Source: Comamonas testosteroni (GTDB taxonomy: Bacteria; Pseudomonadota; Gammaproteobacteria; Burkholderiales; Burkholderiaceae_C). Taken from it: 64,000 bases of DNA. Made by a program: the position numbers and the translations under genes. Numbering within the stretch: position 1 is the first letter of the stretch; each line of letters starts with the position of its first letter. The DNA lies in the NCBI RefSeq assembly GCF_030505195.1, contig NZ_CP129672.1, forward strand, positions 1,302,001 through 1,366,000, in the 5' to 3' direction. The notes under the pieces are model-generated. The model was given only the letters and a program-made list of their open reading frames with translations. It searched no databases and had not been told where the DNA came from. Below, piece by piece: positions 18,263-27,025 of this stretch.

Positions 18263-19714
18263 ATGATTGAACAAAGCATGCTTATCGGCGGTCAGACCGT
18301 ACAGGCCAGCAATGGTGCCACTTTCGAGCGCAGGAACCCTCTGGACGGATCGGTCGCCACGCGTGCCCCGGCCGCCACAAGCGCCGATGCAGTGCGTGCC
18401 GTGGAAGCCGCTCAGGCAGCCTTCCCGGCCTGGGCAGCCCTGGGCCCCACAGAACGCCGACTGATGCTGATGAAGGCCTCCCAGGCCCTGGAAGCCAAGG
18501 CCGAGGCCTTTGCCGCAGCCATGGCAGCAGAAACCGGTGCCTCCGGCATCTGGGCCGGCTTCAATGTGCATCTGGCCGCCAACATGTTTCTCGAAGCCGC
18601 ATCGCTGACCACCCAGATCAACGGCCAGCTGATTCCTTCGGACATTCCCGGCAGCATGGCCATGGCTGTACGCCAGCCTGCCGGCGTGGTGCTGGGCATC
18701 GCCCCCTGGAATGCCCCCATCATCTTGGCCGTGCGCGCCATTGCCACGCCCCTGGCCTGCGGCAATACCGTGATCCTCAAGGGCTCGGAGCTGTGTCCCG
18801 CCACCCACGGCCTGATCATCGAAGCGCTGCAGGAAGGCGGCTTGCCGCCCGGCGTGGTGAACTTTGTGACCAATGCGCCCGAAGACGCCGGCACAGTGGT
18901 TGAAGCCATGGTGGCCCACCCCGCCGTGCGCCGCGTGAACTTCACCGGCTCCACGCGCGTAGGTCGCATCATCGGCCAGACCTGCGCCAAACACCTCAAG
19001 CCCGTCATTCTGGAGCTGGGCGGCAAGGCCCCGTTCCTGGTGCTGGACGATGCCGACATCGACTCCGCCGTGGCCGGCTGCACCTTTGGCGCTTTCGCCA
19101 ACTCGGGCCAGATATGCATGTCCACCGAGCGCATCATCGTGGACGAGGCCGTGGCCGAGGAATTCATCGGAAAGCTGGTGGCCCGCGCCACAACCCTGCC
19201 TCTGGGCGACCCCCGCAAAGGCCCTGTGGTGCTGGGCTCCGTCGTGGACATGAACACCGTGAACCGCGTCAACGAGCTCATCGACGACGCCGTGGCCAAG
19301 GGCGCCAGGATTCTGTGCGGCGGCAAGGCCGGCGACACCCTGATGGCCGCCACGCTGATCGACGGAGTGACCCCCGAGATGCGCATCTTCCGCGAAGAGA
19401 CCTTTGCCCCCGTGAAGGCCATCGTGCGCGTGCGTGGCGAAGAGCAGGCCATCGCCATGGCCAACGACAACGAGTTCGGCCTGTCTTCCGCCGTCTACAC
19501 CAGGGACACAGCGCGCGGCTGGCGCGTGGCAGGCCGCATTGAGGCGGGCATCTGCCATGTCAACGGCCCCACCGTGCACGACGAAGCCCAGATGCCTTTC
19601 GGCGGCGTGAAGAACTCGGGCTACGGTCACTTTGGCGGCCAGGCCGGTATCGATGCCTTCACCGACACGCGCTGGATCACCATGCAGACCACCGCACGTC
19701 ACTACCCCTTCTAA
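18263..19714 (+). CDS. pchA: 4-hydroxybenzaldehyde dehydrogenase (PchA-like)
   Basis: NAD(P)-dependent aldehyde dehydrogenase that would oxidise 4-hydroxybenzaldehyde to 4-hydroxybenzoate in the cytoplasm. The ATG at 18263 follows GAAGGAAGCGAAG, a clear ribosome binding site. The 483-residue product has Asn150 in GIAPWNAP, the general-base Glu251 in LELGGKAP and nucleophile Cys285 in SGQICMSTER. It is the length and type of salicylaldehyde/vanillin/4-hydroxybenzaldehyde dehydrogenases. It is followed by pchC, pchX and pchF, the order known for 4-cresol degradation in Pseudomonas putida NCIMB 9866. A paralogue at 28726-30177 is identical at 82 of the first 100 residues (hand alignment). Confidence 0.9.
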   Translation: MIEQSMLIGGQTVQASNGATFERRNPLDGSVATRAPAATSADAVRAVEAAQAAFPAWAALGPTERRLMLMKASQALEAKAEAFAAAMAAETGASGIWAGFNVHLAANMFLEAASLTTQINGQLIPSDIPGSMAMAVRQPAGVVLGIAPWNAPIILAVRAIATPLACGNTVILKGSELCPATHGLIIEALQEGGLPPGVVNFVTNAPEDAGTVVEAMVAHPAVRRVNFTGSTRVGRIIGQTCAKHLKPVILELGGKAPFLVLDDADIDSAVAGCTFGAFANSGQICMSTERIIVDEAVAEEFIGKLVARATTLPLGDPRKGPVVLGSVVDMNTVNRVNELIDDAVAKGARILCGGKAGDTLMAATLIDGVTPEMRIFREETFAPVKAIVRVRGEEQAIAMANDNEFGLSSAVYTRDTARGWRVAGRIEAGICHVNGPTVHDEAQMPFGGVKNSGYGHFGGQAGIDAFTDTRWITMQTTARHYPF

Positions 19715-19890
19715 AGCGCCCAGGACAGCAGCCATAGCCGGCAGGCATGACGGCTGTCTTCGCTTGAAACCTCCATCGCGGCCGCTGGGCCATGGGGCAA
19801 AGACCTCAGGCGCAGCGCCCGCATGGGCAAGGCGCGAAGCCCCGCCCGCGCCTTGTGTCTGCCGACCCAAAGAACCTCCGGAGACCCACG

Positions 19891-20211
19891 TTGAAACATG
19901 CCTCCCAACTGGCCCTGGCAGCCCTGCTGTCCGGCCTCAGCCTCGCTGCCTCGGCTGCGGACTCTCACAGCATTGGCCCCGGCCAGCGCTTCTACGAAAA
20001 GACCTGCGCCAAATGCCATGAAGCCGGCATAGGCCCCATCATCAAGGGGCGAGGCTTTCCGCCCGCGACCTACGTGATCATTGCGCGCAACGGCATGAAC
20101 GCCATGCCATCCTTTCGCGTGACCGATATCGACGACGCCACGCTGGAAGACTTGGCAAACTACCTGTCCAAGACAGAGGCCCCCAAGGCTGCCGAGCCCG
20201 CCAGGAAGTAA
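19891..20211 (+). CDS. pchC: p-cresol methylhydroxylase cytochrome c subunit
   Basis: Small periplasmic c-type cytochrome that takes electrons from the PchF flavin. TTG at 19891 is the best start: CTCCGGAG lies just upstream and translation then gives a clean Sec signal peptide (MKHASQLALAALLSGLSLAA, cut after ASA). Mature protein is about 84 residues. The heme site is C39-x-x-C42-H43 (CAKCH) and the likely axial methionine is Met72 in NAMPSF. The next gene starts 13 bp later. The 176 bp gap after pchA contains no supported gene. Confidence 0.9.
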   Translation: MKHASQLALAALLSGLSLAASAADSHSIGPGQRFYEKTCAKCHEAGIGPIIKGRGFPPATYVIIARNGMNAMPSFRVTDIDDATLEDLANYLSKTEAPKAAEPARK

Positions 20212-20224
20212 GGAGGACGATGTA

Positions 20225-20740
20225 ATGCAAGCCGATCGTCGCTCCCTTCTCAAAGCTCTGACCGCTACAGGTCTGGCTGTCTCCGGCATAGGCTGGGCAC
20301 AGGCTGCCACTTCCGCCGCAGGCCGGACCGCCAGCGCAGCCACGCGCTCCGCCGAGGTGCTGGCCGTGACATCCTCCATGCACGCCAGCGCGCTGGACAA
20401 GGCCTTTGTGGCCGGTGTCCAGAGCACGTCCCGCAACGCGTTGCACACCGGCCTTCAAGGTCTGGACAGCGCCGCATTCCATCAATTGGGCGAGCTGCTG
20501 AGCGACAGTCAGGAAACCCTGTTGGTGGGTCTGCTCGATGACGCCTCGGCCACGCTGGTGCTGGACCTGGTTCGCTCCTGCGGTGGCCGCGTGCTGGCCG
20601 TGGAACACCATCGCGTGGACGGCGCTGCCGCCGACTGGGCCCAGGCGCTGGGTCGGTCGCTGGCGTCCAGTCAGGTCATGAACACCACCACGGCGGCAGC
20701 AGGCAAGGAAGCCCGCGTGTCCTTTAGCTGCGTAATCTAA
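20225..20740 (+). CDS. pchX: Tat-signal protein of unknown function between pchC and pchF (PchX position)
   Basis: 171-residue protein in the place of pchX, whose role is not established to my knowledge. AAGGAGGACG precedes the ATG at 20225, one of the strongest ribosome binding sites in the window. The N-terminus has a twin-arginine motif (DRRSLLK), a hydrophobic stretch and a WAQA cleavage site near residue 27. The mature part is Ala/Ser-rich and ends SFSCVI, with no cofactor motif I can recognise. A folded partner or export role for PchF is an attractive inference because PchF itself has no signal peptide. The symbol rests on position only. Confidence 0.75.
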   Translation: MQADRRSLLKALTATGLAVSGIGWAQAATSAAGRTASAATRSAEVLAVTSSMHASALDKAFVAGVQSTSRNALHTGLQGLDSAAFHQLGELLSDSQETLLVGLLDDASATLVLDLVRSCGGRVLAVEHHRVDGAAADWAQALGRSLASSQVMNTTTAAAGKEARVSFSCVI

Positions 20741-20759
20741 GAAACAAGGAAAGCAGAGC

Positions 20760-22310
20760 ATGACAAGCAAATACATGGCCCTGCCCAAGGGCATGAGCGA
20801 GAGCAGCTTTGATGCGGCCATCGCCCAGTTCAAGAAAGCCCTGGGCGAAGACAATGTGATGATCAAGGACGAGCTGGTTCGTCCCTACACCAAGGTGATG
20901 ATGGCTGTGCCTACCGAAGAGCACACACCGTCCGCCGTGGTGACGGCCACCACCGTGGAGCAGGTGCAAGAGGTGGTCAAGATCTGCAACGCGCACAAAG
21001 TGCCCGTGTGGACCATCTCCACCGGCCGCAACTTCGGCTACGGCTCGGCCGCGCCGGGCCAGCGCGGCCAGGTGGTGCTGGACCTGCGCAAGATGAACAA
21101 AATCATCCACGTGGACCCCGAGCTGTGCACGGCCCTGGTCGAGCCTGGCGTGACCTACCAGATGCTCTACGACTACCTCGAAGAGAACAAGATTCCCTTG
21201 ATGTTGTCGTTCTCGGCCCCCTCGGCCATTGCCGGTCCTCTGGGCAACACCATGGACCGCGGCGTGGGCTACACCCCCTATGGCGAACACTTCATGATGC
21301 AGTGCGGCATGGAAGTGGTGATGGCCAACGGCGATGTGCTGCGCACCGGCATGGGAGGTGTCAAGGGCGACAAGGCCTGGCAGGTTTTCAAGTGGGGTTA
21401 CGGCCCGACGCTGGACGGCATGTTCACCCAGTCCAACTACGGCATCTGCACCAAGATGGGGTTCTGGCTGATGCCCAAGCCCCCGGTCTTCAAGCCGCTG
21501 GAAATCCAGTTCGACGAAGACAGCGATATCTCCGAGATCGTCGAATTCATCCGCCCCCTGCGCATCGCCCAGGTCATCCCCAATTCGGTGGTGATTGCCG
21601 GCGTGCTGTGGGAAGCGTCCACCTGCAACACCCGCCGCTCGGACTACACCACCGAGCCCGGCCATACGCCCGACGCCATCCTCAAGCAGATCCAGAAAGA
21701 CAAGCACCTGGGTGCCTGGAATGTCTACGCTGCGCTGTACGGCACCAGGGAGCAGGTCGACGTCAACTTCAAGATCGTGCAGGACGCGCTCAAGAAGCTG
21801 GGCAAGGGCCGCTTGATCACCGAGGAGATGGCCGGAGACACCCAGCCCTTCAAGTACCGTGCCCAGCTCATGTCAGGCGTGCCCAACCTGCAGGAATTCG
21901 GCCTCTACAACTGGCGCGGGGGTGGCGGCTCGATGTGGTTTGCCCCGGTGTCGCAGGCGCGCGGCAGCGAGTGCGACAAGCAGAAGTCGCTGGCCAAGAA
22001 GATCCTCAACAAGCATGGCCTGGACTATGTGGGCGAGTTCATCGTCGGCTGGCGCGATATGCACCATGTCATCGACGTGCTGTACGACCGCAGCAACGAA
22101 GAGGAAACCAAGCGTGCCAACGCCTGCTTTGCCGAGCTGCTGGACGAGTTCGAAAAGGAAGGCTATGCCGTGTACCGCGTGAACACTGCCTTCCAGGAGC
22201 GCGTGGCCAAGAGCTACGGTCCGGTCAAGCGCGATATCGAACGCAAGATCAAGCGTGCTCTGGACCCCAACGGCATTCTGGCTCCGGGCAAGTGCGGGAT
22301 TGATATCTGA
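20760..22310 (+). CDS. pchF: p-cresol methylhydroxylase flavoprotein subunit
   Basis: Oxidises 4-cresol via a quinone methide to 4-hydroxybenzyl alcohol and then the aldehyde, passing electrons to PchC. The 516-residue VAO/PCMH protein keeps the PchF active site with an offset of one residue: Tyr94 (NFGYGSAA; PchF Tyr95), Tyr383 in LYNWRGGGG (PchF Tyr384, the covalent 8-alpha-O-tyrosyl FAD site), Tyr472 and Arg473 in AVYRVNT (PchF Tyr473/Arg474). These equivalences are from memory of the P. putida protein. Eugenol hydroxylase and 4-ethylphenol methylenehydroxylase are close relatives, so a longer side chain on the substrate is possible. It starts 19 bp after pchX. There is no N-terminal signal peptide although the P. 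putida enzyme is described as periplasmic. Confidence 0.93.
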   Translation: MTSKYMALPKGMSESSFDAAIAQFKKALGEDNVMIKDELVRPYTKVMMAVPTEEHTPSAVVTATTVEQVQEVVKICNAHKVPVWTISTGRNFGYGSAAPGQRGQVVLDLRKMNKIIHVDPELCTALVEPGVTYQMLYDYLEENKIPLMLSFSAPSAIAGPLGNTMDRGVGYTPYGEHFMMQCGMEVVMANGDVLRTGMGGVKGDKAWQVFKWGYGPTLDGMFTQSNYGICTKMGFWLMPKPPVFKPLEIQFDEDSDISEIVEFIRPLRIAQVIPNSVVIAGVLWEASTCNTRRSDYTTEPGHTPDAILKQIQKDKHLGAWNVYAALYGTREQVDVNFKIVQDALKKLGKGRLITEEMAGDTQPFKYRAQLMSGVPNLQEFGLYNWRGGGGSMWFAPVSQARGSECDKQKSLAKKILNKHGLDYVGEFIVGWRDMHHVIDVLYDRSNEEETKRANACFAELLDEFEKEGYAVYRVNTAFQERVAKSYGPVKRDIERKIKRALDPNGILAPGKCGIDI

Positions 22311-22314
22311 GGCT

Positions 22315-22400
22315 CCCCCTGAGCGGCTTTGCCGCTTCCCCCTCTCTCGCTGCGCGGGAGGGGGACAATACCTTCGCTGCGGGGCGGCCCTTGCTCGGTA
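22315..22400. repeat. Dispersed double-hairpin intergenic repeat, copy 1
   Basis: Begins CCCCCTGAGCGGCTTTGCCG, forms a GCGGC/GCCGC hairpin and then a CCCCCTC/GAGGGGG hairpin, and ends in a conserved tail (CGCTGCGGGGCGGCCCTTGC). It starts a few bases after the pchF stop. Six further copies occur in the window. Confidence 0.9.
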
Positions 22401-22453
22401 TTACTGAGTCAGAGCATGCTCAATCCAACGCTCTTGGTCGCAGCCAAGCACGC

Positions 22454-22499
22454 AAAAAAGCCACCCGATTTGAAAACGCCGGGTGGCTTTTTTGTTTTT
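22454..22499. terminator. Terminator shared by pch operon and AraC gene
   Basis: Perfect stem GCCACCC / GGGTGGC around loop GATTTGAAAACGCC, flanked by AAAAAA and TTTTTTG. It lies between convergent pchF and the second AraC gene and can serve both. A variant copy lies at 30276-30320. Confidence 0.9.
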
Positions 22500-22563
22500 G
22501 GATTGCTACCTTATTGATAGCTTACAGCGTATTTAATATCTGGACCTGAGGCTTGTTTAACTC

Positions 22564-23544
22564 TTAATTGAGCAATTTGGAGCCAAACATGCCGGCCCTG
22601 AACTGCGCGGGCGTCTGCCCCGTGTGCTGCTTGAACAGGCGGCTCAGATGCGCGCCGCTGGCAAAGCCGCTGGCCAGCGCCAGCTCCGTCAAAGTGCAGT
22701 GGCGATTGGCAGGACTGAGCAGCTCGCGCTGGAACAGGGCCACGCGCTCGGCCCAGATATGCTGGCTGATGGACAGCCGCTCCTCGGCAAAGGCGTTGTA
22801 GAGATGACGCTTGCTGCAGTTGAGCGCTGCGGCCACGGCATCCACGCTCAGGGCCGGATCGCGCAGATGCTGGCGCACATAGGCCTTGATGCGGCCCAGC
22901 AGCAGCTCGCTGGCGCTCAACGAGGCCGCACGGCCGCAGGCATCGAGCAGGGACAGCTGGATCAGCTGCAGCAGCGAATCCGTCACATGCTGGGCCAGAC
23001 CCTGGCCCATGGCCCGGCATTCGGCAAAGGTGCCGCGCATCATGTCCAGCGCAATGCGGGACACGCCTTCGCTGCCGCCCACATAGCGTCCCATGAGGGC
23101 GTCGATGGCGCGGCCATCGTCTTCGAAGCGGCTTTTGGGCAAGGTGATGATCAGATGCTCGCACCACTCGGGGTTGAGCACCTCGTACTCCTGCGTGGTG
23201 TCGTAGATCAGCCACTGGCCGCTGCGCGCCACGGCTTCGCGCCCGTTCTGGCAGACGCGGGCCTGGCCATGCCAGGGGGCCACGATCTTGAGAAAGTCGG
23301 TGCTGTGGCGTGCCATGCTGGCCGAAGTGCGTCGCACGCGATGGCGGCTGGCCTCGATCCGGGTCATGCCCACCGGCCCCAGCTCGAAGGTGCCCAGTCG
23401 CGCCGAGAAATGCTGGTCGCCATAGACATCGCTCTCCAGGCCATAGAGCGTGGACATCCAGTGCTGCCAGGCGCCCACGGCTTGAGCGCCTTGCATCTCG
23501 GTCATCTTCTCGGTCACTTGGTAGGCAGGAATGTCTGGCCGCAT
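22564..23544 (-). CDS. AraC-family regulator (second copy), divergent from ABC operon
   Basis: About 326 residues; ATG 23544 chosen because AGGAG lies six bases upstream, in preference to in-frame starts at 23577 and 23610. Same architecture as the regulator at 16957-17907: an N-terminal effector domain with matching segments (FLKIVAPWHGQARV against LKIVAPWSGHAEV) and a C-terminal AraC domain with SVDAVAAALNCSKRHLYNAF and a second helix-turn-helix. Similarity is clear but moderate, implying an older duplication or separate recruitment. It faces the ABC transporter operon, 217 bp between starts. Confidence 0.9.
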   Translation of the reverse strand: MRPDIPAYQVTEKMTEMQGAQAVGAWQHWMSTLYGLESDVYGDQHFSARLGTFELGPVGMTRIEASRHRVRRTSASMARHSTDFLKIVAPWHGQARVCQNGREAVARSGQWLIYDTTQEYEVLNPEWCEHLIITLPKSRFEDDGRAIDALMGRYVGGSEGVSRIALDMMRGTFAECRAMGQGLAQHVTDSLLQLIQLSLLDACGRAASLSASELLLGRIKAYVRQHLRDPALSVDAVAAALNCSKRHLYNAFAEERLSISQHIWAERVALFQRELLSPANRHCTLTELALASGFASGAHLSRLFKQHTGQTPAQFRAGMFGSKLLN

Positions 23545-23674
23545 CTGGGCTCCTGAAGAAGTAACAGGATGCTTCATTATCCATAGCGACCCGGACCAGG
23601 GCCCGGGCAAAACCGGCGCTTCGCAGGGAAATCAGTGTTTACCCACAGACACTTGCATGCACAGACAAGACGCA

Positions 23675-23717
23675 GTGCACGCCCAGACAAGCCCCTGCCG
23701 CCGCGATTTCCTACGAT
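23675..23717 (+). promoter_or_regulatory. Probable activator site and -10 of ABC operon
   Basis: GTGCAC (23675-23680), 28 nt, then TCCTACGAT (23709-23717), matching the pch control region in both words and in exact spacing. A related ATGCAC lies at 23657-23662. The operon ATG follows 45 nt after the box. Confidence 0.6.
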
Positions 23718-23761
23718 GGCCGAAGAACCCGGACACCTGTCCATCAAAAAAGGAGACAAGC

Positions 23762-24985
23762 ATGACATTCGCCGACAAGCGTTTTGTTCTCAAGAGTCTG
23801 GTCGCTGCCACCGCCCTGGCGGGTCTGTGCGGCACGGCCCTGGCCCAGGAAGCGCCCCAATCCATCCGCATCGGCTGGGCCATTGCCAAGACGGGCGTCA
23901 ACGCGGGCGGCACCTCGGTGACCACAGCGCCCAACTACAAGCTCTGGGTCAAGGAGATCAACGACGCCGGCGGCATCATGCTCAAGGCCTACAACAAGCG
24001 CGTACCCATCGAGGTCATCGAATACGACGACCGCTCCAGCACCGAAGAGGCCGTGCGCGCCACCGAGCGCCTGATCACCCAGGACAAGGTGGACTTCGTG
24101 CTGCCGCCCTGGGGCACGGGCTCCAATCTGGCCGTGGGTCCGACCTACGAAAAGCACAAATACCCGCTGCTGGCCGCCACCTCGGTGACCGACAAGGCCC
24201 CCGATCTGGCCAAGCGCTGGAAGCATGCCTTCTTCTTCCTGGGCACGGGCGGCGAATATGCCGAGGGCCTGGTCGCCATGCTGGAAAAGGCCAAGAAGGA
24301 CGGCAAGATCAACCACAAGATCGCCATGATCAACATCGCCGACGGCTTTGGCGTGGAGCTGGCCAATGCCACGCGCAAGGCCGCCAAGCAGCATGGCTTC
24401 GAGCTGGTCTACGACAAGAGCTATCCGATCGGCACGCAGGACATGACGCCCATCATCAACGAGGCCAAGGGCAAGGGTGCCGACACCTTCGTGGCCTACT
24501 CCTACCCGCCCGACACCATGCTGATCAACGAGCAGGCCAGGACGCTGGGCCTGGCTCCCAAGGTGCTGTTCACCGGCGTGGGCACGCAATTTCCCATGTT
24601 CAAGGGCAAGTTCGGCGCAGCTGCCGAAGGCGTGATGGCGCCGGGCGGCATCGATGCCGGCAACCCGCAGATGCAGGCCTATCTGAAACGCTTCAAGGAG
24701 GTGACCGGCCAGGAATCGGACCGCTTTGCCAGCCCCATCGTCTACACCTCGCTGCAGATGCTGCAGCAGGCCATCGAGCGCGTGGGCAAGATCGACCGCG
24801 CCGCCGTGACCCAGGAGCTCAAGAGCGGCAGCTTCGAGACCGTGCTCGGCCCCGTCAAGCTTGAAGGCCAGATGCTGACCAAGCTCTGGCATGTGGGCCA
24901 GTGGCAGAACGGCGAGTTCAACGCGATTGCGCCGACTACACGGGCGGGGGTGAAACCTGCGGTGATTCCTAGAAGCCCCCCCTGA
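23762..24985 (+). CDS. ABC transporter substrate-binding protein (LivK/Peripla_BP_6 type)
   Basis: Periplasmic receptor of a branched-chain-amino-acid-type importer. ATG 23762 has AAAGGAGACAAGC upstream. Signal peptide of about 27 residues ends at ALAQEAP. The mature protein has the two-lobe type I fold with IRIGWAIAKTG at the start, DDRSSTEEAVRATERLI and the LPPWGTGSNLAVGPTYE hinge. It lies divergent from an AraC gene and heads the livHMGF-like genes. The last residues (RSPP) and the TGA stop are read from an intergenic repeat, so the native C-terminus may have been altered. By context the ligand is an aromatic compound linked to 4-cresol oxidation rather than an amino acid. Confidence 0.9.
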   Translation: MTFADKRFVLKSLVAATALAGLCGTALAQEAPQSIRIGWAIAKTGVNAGGTSVTTAPNYKLWVKEINDAGGIMLKAYNKRVPIEVIEYDDRSSTEEAVRATERLITQDKVDFVLPPWGTGSNLAVGPTYEKHKYPLLAATSVTDKAPDLAKRWKHAFFFLGTGGEYAEGLVAMLEKAKKDGKINHKIAMINIADGFGVELANATRKAAKQHGFELVYDKSYPIGTQDMTPIINEAKGKGADTFVAYSYPPDTMLINEQARTLGLAPKVLFTGVGTQFPMFKGKFGAAAEGVMAPGGIDAGNPQMQAYLKRFKEVTGQESDRFASPIVYTSLQMLQQAIERVGKIDRAAVTQELKSGSFETVLGPVKLEGQMLTKLWHVGQWQNGEFNAIAPTTRAGVKPAVIPRSPP

Positions 24986-25066
24986 GGCGCTTTGCGCCTT
25001 CCCCCTCTCTCGCTTCGCGGGAGGGGGACGACAGCCTCGGTGCGGGGCTGCCCTTCCTCGCTGTCC
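24977..25066. repeat. Dispersed double-hairpin repeat, copy 2 (carries a stop codon)
   Basis: CCCCCCCTGAGGCGCTTTGC with GGCGC hairpin, then CCCCCTCTCTCGC / GCGGGAGGGGG, then the GCGGGGCTGCCC tail. The TGA in the first CCTGAG is the stop codon of the substrate-binding-protein gene. Confidence 0.9.
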
Positions 25067-25202
25067 CGTTGCTGGGGCATGCCTATTCCAGCATTCGCCC
25101 AGCTACGCAAGAACTATCAAAACAAGAGCTGGTTGCGCATGTCTCGCTTTAACTTCGCATTGATTTCATAACAAGAACAATGAATCACCAGCGGTACACG
25201 CT

Positions 25203-26078
25203 ATGAATTTAATAGACATCCTTCTCGCTGGCGCGATGCTGGGCGGGCTCTACGGCCTGGTGGCCATGGGGCTGACGCTGCAGTATGGCGTGGCGCGCAT
25301 CATGAATCTCTCGTATGGGGAGTTTCTGATTGCACCGGCCTTTCTGGCTTTTTTTGCAGTGAGCGGCTGGGGTGTTTCGCCGCTGCTTCTGGTGCTGCTG
25401 GTGGTGCCGCTGGGCTTTGCCATCCAGTGGCTGATCTATCAGCTGCTGCTGACCCCGCTGGTGCGCCGCGCCAAGGGCGGGCCGGCGCTGGAGGTGGATT
25501 CGATTCTGGCCACCTTCGGCATGCTGTTCGTCGTGCAGGGCGTCATGCTGGTGATGTTCGGCGGCGACTATCACAGCTACAGCTATCTGGCCGATCCCGT
25601 GGAGATCCTGGGCAGCAAGGTCGCGGCCAACCGCCTGCTGGTGCTGGGCTTTGCCATCGTGCTGGGCGGCGGCCTGTACCTGCTGCTGACGCGCACCCGC
25701 GCCGGCGCCGTGGTGCGTGCCGTGTCCGTGGCACCGCAGTTCGCCCATCTGGTCGGCATCAATGTGCGCAGCACGGCGGCCCTGGCCTACGGTCTGGGCG
25801 GCGCGCTGGTGGCGATCTGCGGCGTGCTGGTCAGCATGTTTTTGCCCTTCTCGGCCAGCATGGGCACCATGTTTGCCATGAAGGCGCTGATCGTCGTCAT
25901 CATGGGCGGCGTGGGCAACCTCATGGGCTGCCTGGTGGCCGGCATGCTGCTGGGCTTTGCCGAGACGCTGGTGGCCTCCTTTGTCGACCCCGGCCTGACG
26001 CTGGCCGTCAATTACGCGGTGTTCCTGCTGGTGCTGCTGTTCAAGCCCACCGGTTTGTTCGGGAGGGCCGCACGATGA
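25203..26078 (+). CDS. ABC permease, LivH type
   Basis: Inner-membrane permease of 291 residues with about eight hydrophobic helices, opening LIDILLAGAMLGGLYGLVAM as LivH proteins do. The cytoplasmic EAA-like loop is GVGNLMGCLVAGMLLGFAET. The start at 25203 gives this standard N-terminus. There are 217 bp of non-coding DNA, partly repeat, between it and the receptor gene, so differential expression of the receptor is possible. It overlaps livM by four bases (ATGA). It would form the channel with the LivM-type permease and transport the receptor's ligand into the cytoplasm. Confidence 0.92.
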   Translation: MNLIDILLAGAMLGGLYGLVAMGLTLQYGVARIMNLSYGEFLIAPAFLAFFAVSGWGVSPLLLVLLVVPLGFAIQWLIYQLLLTPLVRRAKGGPALEVDSILATFGMLFVVQGVMLVMFGGDYHSYSYLADPVEILGSKVAANRLLVLGFAIVLGGGLYLLLTRTRAGAVVRAVSVAPQFAHLVGINVRSTAALAYGLGGALVAICGVLVSMFLPFSASMGTMFAMKALIVVIMGGVGNLMGCLVAGMLLGFAETLVASFVDPGLTLAVNYAVFLLVLLFKPTGLFGRAAR

Positions 26079-27025
26079 ATCCGATCCATCGCAAAGAAAT
26101 CCTGATCTGGGCCGTCAGCGCCATCGCCGCCGCCGGTCTGGCCCTGCTGCCGCGCTGGCTCACGGATGAGTACTACCTCTCGCTCATGATCAGCATCCTC
26201 ATGTACTGCGTGCTGGCCACGGCCTGGGCGCTGTTCTCGGGGCCCACGCGCTATATCTCGCTGGCCACCGTCGCCTTCTTCGGCATGGGCGCCTATGTCA
26301 CCGCCGTGTTCGGCGAGTCCCTGCCCTGGGCCGCCGTGCTGGGGATTGCGGCCGGCGTGGGCCTGGTCATGGCCTTGATCGTGGGCCTGTCCACGCTGCG
26401 GCTGTCGGGCGTGTACTTTGTGATCTTCAGCTTCGGCCTGGCCGAGCTGGTCAAGCAGCTCGTCACCTGGTGGGAAGTCAACATCACCAAGGATCTGGGC
26501 CGCTATGTGTTCGTGGAGATCACCCAGCTCGATATCTACTGGCAACTGCTGGCCATGCTGGCCCTGGTGCTGGCGCTGCGCGCCCTCATCAACCGCTCGC
26601 GCCTGGGCCTGGCCCTGCGCGTGATCGGCGAGGACGAGACCGTGGCCAGCCATGTGGGCATCAACACCACCACGGCCAAGCTGCTGCTGTTCGCCGTCAG
26701 CGCCGTGTTCATCACCGTCACGGGCGCCATCATGGCTCCGCGCTGGACCTATATCGACCCCAGCATTGCCTTTGCTCCTGCCGTCTCGTTCCAGACGCTG
26801 ATCATGGCCCTGCTCGGCGGTGCCGGCGCGCTGTTCGGCCCGATTCTGGGGGCCGTGCCGCTGGTGCTGCTGTTCGAGTACCTGGGCGCCAACTTCCCCA
26901 ACCATTTCTCGATTCTGCTGGGCCTGGTGTTCATCGTGATCGTGTACTTCATTCCTCAGGGTCTGTCTGGCGTGCTGGCCAGGCTGCCGGGCAGGAATGC
27001 GGCCAGCAAGGGAGAGCAGCCATGA
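26075..27025 (+). CDS. ABC permease, LivM type
   Basis: Second permease of the importer, 316 residues, about nine or ten hydrophobic segments. ATG 26075 overlaps the livH stop and is preceded by GGGAGGGCC. Typical LivM features are YYLSLMISILMYCVLATAW near the N-terminus, LSGVYFVIFSFGLAEL in the middle and GGAGALFGPILGAVPLVLL as the cytoplasmic coupling loop. It overlaps livG by four bases, indicating translational coupling. Confidence 0.92.
   Translation: MNPIHRKEILIWAVSAIAAAGLALLPRWLTDEYYLSLMISILMYCVLATAWALFSGPTRYISLATVAFFGMGAYVTAVFGESLPWAAVLGIAAGVGLVMALIVGLSTLRLSGVYFVIFSFGLAELVKQLVTWWEVNITKDLGRYVFVEITQLDIYWQLLAMLALVLALRALINRSRLGLALRVIGEDETVASHVGINTTTAKLLLFAVSAVFITVTGAIMAPRWTYIDPSIAFAPAVSFQTLIMALLGGAGALFGPILGAVPLVLLFEYLGANFPNHFSILLGLVFIVIVYFIPQGLSGVLARLPGRNAASKGEQP

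Noticed and set aside
20760..22310. Vanillyl-alcohol oxidase or eugenol hydroxylase instead of PCMH
   Set aside because: The Tyr383 in LYNWRGGGG and the adjacent cytochrome gene fit the PCMH type; eugenol hydroxylase remains possible, but pchX between the subunit genes favours 4-cresol.
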